Below, in pieces: positions 1-4,507 of a stretch of DNA of 6,287 nucleotides. The position numbers and the translations under genes are program-made. The stretch is taken from contig JAITQP010000018.1 in the NCBI GenBank assembly GCA_031288885.1, forward strand, positions 1 through 6,287, given 5' to 3'. Origin of the DNA: Prevotellaceae bacterium. Its GTDB lineage: Bacteria; Bacteroidota; Bacteroidia; Bacteroidales; UBA932. Numbering within the stretch: position 1 is the stretch's first letter; every line of letters starts with the position of its first letter. Below the pieces are notes generated by a model. It did no database searches. It was not told the DNA's origin and saw nothing but the letters and a program-made list of their open reading frames with translations.

Positions 1-147
1 AACCCCGCCGACCACCGCATCTGGCTACAGTACGCGCACCTGCTGCGCAAGCTCGGGCGCAACACCGAAGCGTGCAGCGCATTTGAGCAATCCGAAAAGC
101 ACGGAAACCTCGACGCAGGACGGTTCCTGTACAGGTACTGCAAGTAA
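1..147 (+). CDS. C-terminal end of a probable TPR-type helical repeat protein (partial)
   Basis: The window opens inside a forward reading frame (frame 1) that gives 48 residues and ends in TAA at 145-147. The start lies outside the window. The visible residues include WLQYAHLLRKLGRNTEACSA followed by FEQSEKHG. This has the helix-turn-helix spacing and small/large residue pattern of a tetratricopeptide repeat (W/L, Y, A, G-R, A, F and a closing helix), then a short basic tail ending RYCK. TPR proteins usually act as protein-interaction scaffolds. Nothing here shows the partner or the cell location. The stop codon overlaps the first unit of a heptamer tandem array. The reading frame is solid, but the family call rests on fewer than 50 residues and another alpha-helical repeat family is possible. 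Confidence 0.55.
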   Translation, partial: NPADHRIWLQYAHLLRKLGRNTEACSAFEQSEKHGNLDAGRFLYRYCK

Positions 148-174
148 GTTATTAGTTATTAGTGATTAACGATT
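147..174. repeat. Heptamer tandem array directly after the stop codon
   Basis: Four 7-nt units can be read in register: AGTTATT, AGTTATT, AGTGATT, AACGATT. The array begins on the last base of the upstream TAA stop. A second heptamer array with a different unit sits in the same position after the ketoacyl synthase gene (4084-4118). Short heptanucleotide arrays in spacers are known from cyanobacteria (STRR sequences). Whether this is related is not shown here. Confidence 0.6.
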
Positions 175-199
175 AGTGGCGCGAGGCGTGGAAACGCGG

Positions 200-240
200 C
201 AACCTCATTTTAAGTGATGTTTAATGAGGTAATGAGGTTG
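200..240. repeat. Inverted repeat CAACCTCATT / AATGAGGTTG
   Basis: A perfect 10-bp inverted repeat pairs 200-209 with 231-240 around a 21-nt loop. The loop holds a second copy of AATGAGGT (223-230), so two alternative stems can form with the same left arm. No T-run follows, so it does not read as a terminator. Confidence 0.5.
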
Positions 241-311
241 AGGAGAGGAATTTGGTGATAATCTCTTGCTACTGAGGTAGTTTTGTTTAAGAATTAGGTT
301 GGAAATGAGGT

Positions 312-407
312 TGTGGGTCGGCGACACCCACATTCCGTCCCTCACGGGACGGCAAATACGGTGGGGAACGTGCTTTTCTACCCACATTTCGTCCCTCACG
401 GGACGGC
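312..407. repeat. Hairpin cluster with two copies of a 27-bp repeat
   Basis: A 27-bp unit beginning CCCACATTCCGTCCC occurs at 327-353 and again at 381-407 with one base difference (C336 against T390). Each copy contains a hairpin with loop TCAC: 7 bp in the first (CCGTCCC 335-341 with GGGACGG 346-352) and at least 6 bp in the second. Just before the first copy, TGTGGGT (312-318) pairs with ACCCACA (326-332) to make another 7-bp stem. A third, closely related copy with a TAC loop is at 4382-4407 in the other long spacer, so this is a dispersed family. Short open frames across this region are translations of repeats, not genes. Confidence 0.7.
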
Positions 408-421
408 GCGAGGCGTGCAAT

Positions 422-589
422 GGCGCGACGCGTGCGGGGACGGCGGTTTGCACGCTTTGCGTCCCTTTTTCCCCCCCATCCTTGCCCGTCATTCCGAGCG
501 AAGCGAGGAATCTCCCCGCAAACCGCCGTCTTGTCTGCACGCGTTGCGCCATTCCGAGCGGCGCGACGCGTGCGGGGACGGCGGTTTGC
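422..589. repeat. 30-bp perfect direct repeat, copies at 422-451 and 560-589
   Basis: The same 30 bases, beginning GGCGCGACGCGTGCGGGG and ending GGTTTGC, occur at 422-451 and 560-589. Part of the unit also appears inverted between them, at 518-530 (GCAAACCGCCGTC) and 538-550 (CACGCGTTGCGCC, one difference). The 13-nt opening block, GGCGCGA-G/C-GCGTG, is also found at 178-190 and 405-417. The region looks assembled from a few reshuffled modules. A 7-C run lies at 471-477. Confidence 0.75.
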
Positions 590-663
590 GGGGAGATTGG
601 CTACGCCGAACTCCGCTTCGCTCCGCGCGCTCGTACCTCGCGCGCGTCGGTCGGAATGACGGG
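485..663. repeat. Large composite inverted repeat (about 179 bp)
   Basis: Outer arms of 13 bp, CCCGTCATTCCGA at 485-497 and its reverse complement at 651-663, bound the region. Inside is a perfect 21-bp inverted repeat (510-530 with 577-597), plus GCACGCGT 537-544 pairing with ACGCGTGC 566-573. Together these could fold into a long imperfect hairpin or cruciform. The left edge also contains the small unit TCATTCCGAGCGAAGCGAGG, whose ends ATTCC and GGAAT pair; a variant is at 4165-4192. No coding signal was recognised inside. A non-autonomous palindromic element is one reading, and a pile-up of smaller repeats is another. Confidence 0.65.
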
Positions 664-680
664 GGAGGCGATTTTTGTCA

Positions 681-829
681 ATTCCCCGTAGGGGAATAAT
701 ATCAATAGAAACGGGTAATCCACCCAACCCTCATTCCCCGTAGGGGATTAACGCCCCATTAATCCCCTACGGGGAATTGGTGGGGGTGGGGCATACGGTT
801 TCTATTGATATTATTGCCCTACGGGCAAT
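681..829. repeat. 149-bp nested palindromic element (MITE-like candidate)
   Basis: Terminal arms of 32 nt pair 681-712 with 798-829 with only two mismatches. The longest perfect stretch is AATAATATCAATAGAAAC (695-712), facing its reverse complement at 798-815. A second, internal perfect 19-bp inverted repeat pairs 733-751 with 759-777 around a 7-nt loop. Four small hairpins are embedded, each with loop GTA or TAC: 681-697, 733-749, 761-776 and 813-829. The two mismatches between the terminal arms (684/826 and 694/816) are exactly the bases that pair with each other inside the terminal small hairpins. No open frame of interest and no clear flanking target duplication were seen. It could be a non-autonomous mobile element, a REP/BIME-type palindrome, or a structured RNA. 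Confidence 0.7.
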
Positions 830-863
830 CGTCCCGCACGTACACCACCACGGTATGGTATGC

Positions 864-894
864 AAAAGGGGCGGGGTTTCAAACCCGCCCCTTT
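864..894 (-). terminator. Rho-independent terminator for the purL-type gene
   Basis: Read on the reverse strand, AAAGGGGCGGG pairs perfectly with CCCGCCCCTTT: 11 bp, 8-nt loop, arms 884-894 and 865-875. The GC-rich stem ends in TTTT on the reverse strand. It lies 12 bp past the reverse-strand stop codon at 907-909, the expected place for termination of that gene. The forward strand also shows CCCCTTT followed by G, so weak action in the other direction is possible. Confidence 0.8.
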
Positions 895-906
895 GTTACG
901 CACGCC

Positions 907-2880
907 TTAACTTTTAGCTTTTTCCACCCACCTTCTGGCGTTAACAAACGCCTCTATCCACGGCGTGACCTCGTCGGAGCGGTGGAGGAGGGGGATGTAG
1001 GCGCACGTCCACGGGTAGATGGAGCACTCAAGGTGCGGCATCATGGCGAGGTGCCGCCCGTCGGCGGAGCAAATTCCGGCTACGGCGTCCGGCGAGCCGT
1101 TGGGGTTGGCGGGGTACGCATCGTAGGCGTAGCGCAGCGCCACGTTGTAGCGCTCTGCGCCCAGCGGCAGCTCAAACTTCCCCTCCCCGTGCGCAACCCA
1201 GATGCCCAGCGCCGCGCCGCTCAGCGAGCCCAGCATCACCGAGCTGTTTTGAGGAATTTCGACGCCCAGAAAGGCGCTCTCGAGCTTGTGCGAGTCGTTG
1301 TGCAGCATGCGCGGTTTTTGCGGGTCGCTTGGCGTGATGAGCCCCAGCTCCATCATGAGCTGGCAGCCGTTGCAAATGCCCAAGCTCAGCGTGTCGGGGC
1401 GGGCGTAGAAGCTTTCCAGCGTTTGCTTTGCCTTGGGGTTGTAGAGAAACGCGCCGGCCCACCCCTTGGCAGAGCCCAGCACGTCGGCGTTGGCAAATCC
1501 GCCAACAAACACAACCATGTTCACATCCTCCAGCGTTTCGACGCCCGAGATGAGGTCGGTCATGTGCACATCCTTCACGTCGAAGCCTGCGAGGTGCAGC
1601 GCCCACGCCGTTTCGCGGTCGCGCTGCGACCCCTGCTCGCGGATGATGGCGGCGCGCACCCCCGACGCTGTCCGGCGGCGCGGGTCAACGCCGTACTCGG
1701 CAAAGGTGCCCGTAAAATGCTGCGGAAAGCGGTAGCGGATGGGCTGGTTTTTGTAGTTTTCAAACCTCGCCTTTGCCTGCCGCTCGCCGCTTTGCCGGCG
1801 GTCGAGCAGGTACGATGGCTTGTACCATACGTCGCGCAGCTCGTCCACGTTGAGCTTGTACTTTTGCCCGTTGTGGAAGAGCCGTATCGTGCGCACCGGC
1901 GTTGGGCAGCCGATGGCCACCGCCTCAACGCCGTGGCGGTGCAGCAGCTCCTTTACCTGAACAACGTCCTGCACCTGCAGCACCAGCGCGGGATTTTCGG
2001 CAAACAGCGCCGTGCTGAGCGCGCCAAGCGGCGTGAGGTCAACCTCAAGCCCGCCCTCGAGGTTGGCAAAGCACATTTCGAGCAGCGTGGTCACGAGCCC
2101 GCCGGACGACACGTCGTGTCCGGCAAGCACCAGCCCCTTTTCTACCAGCGCCTGCACGGCGGTAAAGGCCGCGGCAAAGTAGGCAACGTTGGCCACATCG
2201 GGCGCCGCCCCGCCCGCCTCGCCGAGCGCCTGCGCCGCGCTGCTGCCCCCCAGCGTAAGCGCCGTGCGGGACAGGTTGATGTAGAGCAGCGCGCTGTCCA
2301 AGCTGGGGTTGAGCACGGGGCTCACCGCCTTGCGAATGTCGCTCACCTCGCCCGCGGCGGAGATGATGACCGTGCCGGGCGCGTAAACCTTTTTTCCGTC
2401 GGGATATTTTTGGGTCATGGAGAGCGAATCCTTTCCCGTGGGGATGTTTAGCCCCAGCGCCTGCGCAAAGTCGCTGGCCGCCTTCACGGCGGCGTAGAGG
2501 CGGGCGTCCTCGCCCTCGTTTTTGCAGGGCCACATCCAGTTGGCGCTCAGCGACACGCCCGACAATCCCCCCTCAATGGGCGCCCAGACGAGGTTGGTCA
2601 GCGCCTCCGCGATGGCCAGCCGCGACCCCGCCTCCGCGCAGAGGAGCGCCGCCGCCGGAGCGTGCCCAATGGAGGTGGCAACGCCCCTTGTGCCCTGATA
2701 GTCGAGCGCCACGACGCCAAGGTTGTTGAGCGGGAGCTGGATTTCGCCCGCGCACTGCTGCATGGCAACGCGACCGGTGACCGAGCGGTCGACCTTGTTG
2801 GTGAGCCAGTCCTTGCAGCCCACCGCCTCCAGCTTGAGCACCTCCGGTAAAAGCTCCTCAAAGGAAATTGTTGCAAACAT
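907..2880 (-). CDS. purL: Phosphoribosylformylglycinamidine synthase, C-terminal half only (PurM-like half plus glutaminase)
   Basis: FGAM synthase makes FGAM from FGAR, ATP and glutamine in cytoplasmic purine synthesis. This 657-residue frame matches only the second half of large-type PurL, which is usually about 1200-1300 residues. Residues 20-190 carry the PurM-like N subdomain (TNKVDRSVTG 27-36, EALTN 92-96, SANWMW 112-117, GKDS 149-152). Residues about 196-350 carry the C subdomain (GHDVSSGG 254-261). A class I glutaminase runs from about 405 to the end, with nucleophile Cys503 in GICNGCQ and His616 and Glu618 in MMPHLE. The PurS-like domain, linker and first PurM-like half are absent. 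The start at 2880 is preferred: homology begins there (ISFEELLPEVLKLEAVGCKD), a promoter lies 68-99 nt upstream, and the in-frame upstream codons do not resemble PurL. The frame is intact with all glutaminase residues, so it does not look decayed. It may be a split enzyme, a recent truncation, or an assembly join. Confidence 0.9.
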   Translation of the reverse strand: MFATISFEELLPEVLKLEAVGCKDWLTNKVDRSVTGRVAMQQCAGEIQLPLNNLGVVALDYQGTRGVATSIGHAPAAALLCAEAGSRLAIAEALTNLVWAPIEGGLSGVSLSANWMWPCKNEGEDARLYAAVKAASDFAQALGLNIPTGKDSLSMTQKYPDGKKVYAPGTVIISAAGEVSDIRKAVSPVLNPSLDSALLYINLSRTALTLGGSSAAQALGEAGGAAPDVANVAYFAAAFTAVQALVEKGLVLAGHDVSSGGLVTTLLEMCFANLEGGLEVDLTPLGALSTALFAENPALVLQVQDVVQVKELLHRHGVEAVAIGCPTPVRTIRLFHNGQKYKLNVDELRDVWYKPSYLLDRRQSGERQAKARFENYKNQPIRYRFPQHFTGTFAEYGVDPRRRTASGVRAAIIREQGSQRDRETAWALHLAGFDVKDVHMTDLISGVETLEDVNMVVFVGGFANADVLGSAKGWAGAFLYNPKAKQTLESFYARPDTLSLGICNGCQLMMELGLITPSDPQKPRMLHNDSHKLESAFLGVEIPQNSSVMLGSLSGAALGIWVAHGEGKFELPLGAERYNVALRYAYDAYPANPNGSPDAVAGICSADGRHLAMMPHLECSIYPWTCAYIPLLHRSDEVTPWIEAFVNARRWVEKAKS

Positions 2881-2947
2881 AGCGGATAAATTGAAAGTTG
2901 AAATAGTGAAAATGAAATCAGCCTGATAGCTTCGCAGCTTAGCGGTG

Positions 2948-2979
2948 CGAAGGTACAAAACTTGCCGAACATAAACAAA
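2948..2979 (-). promoter_or_regulatory. Bacteroidota-type promoter for the purL half gene
   Basis: On the reverse strand, TTTG (2979-2976) is followed after 20 nt by TACCTTCG (2955-2948). This matches the Bacteroidota -33 TTTG and -7 TAnnTTTG pattern at all but one base. Transcription would begin near 2940-2944, giving a leader of about 60 nt to the ATG at 2880. It would exclude the in-frame ATG at 2958, which lies upstream of the -7 box. Confidence 0.6.
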
Positions 2980-3051
2980 AGCGCAGCCGAGCTCGAAAGC
3001 CGAAAGCGGCGGAAGCAGTGAAATTCCGGTGATTTTGAGGCGGCTAAAGTT

Positions 3052-3082
3052 TTTGTTTTTTTAAGTTTTCGTTGTATCTTTG
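3052..3082 (+). promoter_or_regulatory. Bacteroidota-type promoter for the ketoacyl synthase gene
   Basis: TTTG (3052-3055) is followed after 19 nt by TATCTTTG (3075-3082), a full match to the TTTG / TAnnTTTG consensus. Transcription would start around 3086-3090, leaving a leader of about 50 nt before the ATG at 3137. It faces away from the reverse-strand promoter at 2948-2979, with the two -33 boxes about 70 bp apart. Confidence 0.75.
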
Positions 3083-3136
3083 CCTCTGCTTTTTGCAAAG
3101 CTACTTTTAGACGAAATAAATCATACTTAGATAATC

Positions 3137-4090
3137 ATGTTTATCAACGCCGCCGGTTATTACATTCCGGAGAAAAGAGTGCCTAACGATTATTTTCTGG
3201 CAGTAAACGGACTTACAGATGAATGGATTTTTCAGCGAACCGGCATCAAAACTCGCGCGTGGGCTACAGAGGAGGAGACAATTGACTACATGTGCATAGA
3301 GGCGGTAAAGCAGGCGCTGCCGTCGCTGCCCTACAGCATTGCGGAGGTAGATTTGGTGGTGTTTGCCTCCTACTCGCCGTCGGACACGGTGGCCACCACG
3401 GCGCATATCGTGCAGCGCGAATTTGGGATAACGAAAGCCAAGGCGTTTCAGCTGTCTTCAGCGTGCTCGTCGGCGGTGAACGCGATGGAAATTATAGCGC
3501 TGTTTTTTGCCGGCGGCAAAGCGTCGAGGGCGCTGCTCCTTTCGGCAGACAGAAACACCACCTACTACAACCCTCACGACCCCAAGGCCGGTCACCTGTG
3601 GGGCGACGCCGCCGCCGCCTTTTTCTTTTCGAAGGAGCGCACGCGCGCCGGCGAGCCTCAGGTGCTGGACGTCGTTACGCACGGGCTGGGGCACGTGGGC
3701 AAAGGCAAGGAGGGGGTGTGCCTTGAGCCGAGAAAGGAGGGCATACAAATGCACAACGGCAAGGACGTATTCGTAAACGGCTGCTCCTACATCGCCGGCT
3801 GCGCGCAGGAGATTACCGCAAAAAACGGCTATGCTATCGCCGACCTCACGTACTTCATCTCGCATCAGGCCAACATGCGCATTGTGAGCCACGTAGTCCA
3901 GCAGCTGGGCATACCCGAGGAGAAGTCGCTGACCAACATACGAGAGCTGGGCAACACCGGCTCCGTTAGCGCCATGCTCATTTTTGCCCAGCACTACCGC
4001 CGCTTCCGCGCCAACGACCTGATTTGCATTTCGGTATTTGGCGGCGGGTATTCCGCCGGCGCCTGCCTGATAAGGTTCGGGGAGAATTAG
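3137..4090 (+). CDS. 3-oxoacyl-ACP synthase III family protein (KAS III / FabH-like)
   Basis: This 317-residue thiolase-fold enzyme has the KAS III layout. FabH proteins join an acyl-CoA to malonyl-ACP by decarboxylative condensation, starting fatty-acid chains; relatives act in secondary metabolism. The catalytic triad is visible: Cys110 in SSACSSAVNA, His243 in FISHQAN and Asn273 in ELGNTGSVS, close to Cys112, His244 and Asn274 of E. coli FabH, which is also 317 residues. Other family marks are DEWIFQRTGIKTR (28-40) near the start, LWGDAAAA (154-161) and GGGYSAGA (302-309) near the end. The start is supported by the typical opening INAAGYYIPEKRV. The motifs around Cys and Asn differ somewhat from housekeeping FabH (GNTG rather than GNTS), and no acp, fabD or fabF gene is adjacent. 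The substrate could therefore be ordinary acetyl-CoA or something else. The gene has its own promoter and is divergent from the purL half. Confidence 0.88.
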   Translation: MFINAAGYYIPEKRVPNDYFLAVNGLTDEWIFQRTGIKTRAWATEEETIDYMCIEAVKQALPSLPYSIAEVDLVVFASYSPSDTVATTAHIVQREFGITKAKAFQLSSACSSAVNAMEIIALFFAGGKASRALLLSADRNTTYYNPHDPKAGHLWGDAAAAFFFSKERTRAGEPQVLDVVTHGLGHVGKGKEGVCLEPRKEGIQMHNGKDVFVNGCSYIAGCAQEITAKNGYAIADLTYFISHQANMRIVSHVVQQLGIPEEKSLTNIRELGNTGSVSAMLIFAQHYRRFRANDLICISVFGGGYSAGACLIRFGEN

Positions 4091-4118
4091 GAATTAGGAA
4101 TTAAGAATTGGGAATTAT
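4084..4118. repeat. Heptamer tandem array overlapping the ketoacyl synthase stop codon
   Basis: Five consecutive 7-nt units are readable: GAATTAG, GAATTAG, GAATTAA, GAATTGG, GAATTAT. The first unit contains the stop codon TAG (4088-4090), so the array starts inside the coding end. Drift increases with distance from the gene, apart from the invariant GAATT core. Confidence 0.75.
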
Positions 4119-4164
4119 ATAAAATCCAATTAAAAATTTACATTAACGGAGATACACGCCTTGC

Positions 4165-4203
4165 GTCATTGCGAGCGAAGCGTGCAAGCAATTTCTGATT
4201 GCT
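4165..4203. repeat. Dispersed GTCATTGCGAGCGAAGCG repeat unit
   Basis: GTCATTGCGAGCGAAGCG (4165-4182) runs on to GCAAT at 4188-4192. It is a variant of the unit at 488-511, which reads GTCATTCCGAGCGAAGCG and ends in GGAAT. In each copy the ends can pair: ATTGC with GCAAT here, ATTCC with GGAAT there. A second small stem, AGCAAT 4187-4192 with ATTGCT 4198-4203, competes for the right arm. Confidence 0.6.
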
Positions 4204-4232
4204 CAAATCGTCAGATACCATCTGACGATTTG
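4204..4232. repeat. Perfect 13-bp hairpin with a 3-nt loop
   Basis: CAAATCGTCAGAT (4204-4216) is followed by loop ACC and its exact reverse complement (4220-4232). There is no T-run on either side, so it is not an intrinsic terminator. Its sequence is unrelated to the GC-rich hairpins around it. It could be a protein-binding palindrome, an RNA hairpin in the fabH-like transcript's 3' region, or a REP-type unit. No function can be assigned. Confidence 0.65.
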
Positions 4233-4268
4233 CAAGTGATTGATAGCCATTCGATAGATGTTGATATA

Positions 4269-4425
4269 GTTGCAACGGGACGCTGCCCCGTAGGGGCAGA
4301 ATGTTGGTAGAACCGGTACGCCCCCGCCTCGCTCCGTCCCGTAGGGACGGAACATCACAGGTAGCGGCGACGCGACGGCAACCCACATTCCGTTCCTACG
4401 GGACGGCGCCGCCTGCCGTTGCAAC
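4269..4425. repeat. 157-bp hairpin cluster bounded by a 10-bp inverted repeat
   Basis: GTTGCAACGG at 4269-4278 and its reverse complement at 4416-4425 bound a block with three small hairpins. These are CTGCCCC-GTA-GGGGCAG (4283-4299), TCCGTCCC-GTA-GGGACGGA (4333-4351) and CCGTTCC-TAC-GGGACGG (4390-4406, one G-T wobble). The last sits inside a third copy of the CCCACATTCCG repeat also found at 327-353 and 381-407. The rest of the spacer up to 4507 is AT-rich leader for the next gene. The start and stop signals of the short reverse frames here fall in repeats, so no gene is called. Confidence 0.65.
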
Positions 4426-4507
4426 AACGCCATTTTGCGCCATAAAAAACCAATGCGCTTGGAAATAAAATTTGCTATTATATAACCAACTCAAAATCGC
4501 AAAAACC

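Noticed and set aside
205..727. Several overlapping open frames of 79-146 codons on both strands
   Set aside because: They are translations of the repeat cluster: the same repeated modules give low-complexity Arg-rich peptides in several frames, and none has a promoter or family resemblance.
312..829. A CRISPR array
   Set aside because: The repeats are irregularly spaced, differ in orientation and length, and lack uniform spacers; no cas gene is present.
868..891. GGGTTTCAAACCC as the T-arm of a tRNA
   Set aside because: The loop is wrong for a T-loop, there is no acceptor stem or anticodon arm around it, and the full 11-bp stem with TTTT fits a terminator.
805..2451. A 548-codon forward open frame opposite the purL-type gene
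   Set aside because: It is the complement of a well-supported PurL frame in GC-rich DNA, its translation is rich in Arg/His/Val with no recognisable domain, and it starts inside the palindromic element and terminator region.
2881..2958. Extending the purL-type gene upstream to the in-frame ATG at 2958
   Set aside because: The added residues do not resemble PurL, come from AT-rich leader, and that ATG lies upstream of the apparent -7 box.
3458..3994. A 178-codon reverse frame opposite the ketoacyl synthase gene
   Set aside because: It is a shadow of a gene with an intact catalytic triad and has no domain of its own.
4283..4406. GC-rich hairpins as rho-independent terminators of the ketoacyl synthase gene
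   Set aside because: None is followed by a T-run on either strand, unlike the hairpin at 864-894.
4466..4474. TAAAATTTG as a -7 promoter box for the HU/DUF4469 gene
   Set aside because: The spacing inside the box is one base too long and no TTTG is found at the right distance upstream, so it was not listed as a promoter.
4472..4507. Starting the HU/DUF4469 gene at the ATG at 4472
   Set aside because: The 12 extra residues are leader-like; the ATG at 4508 gives the usual N-terminus.
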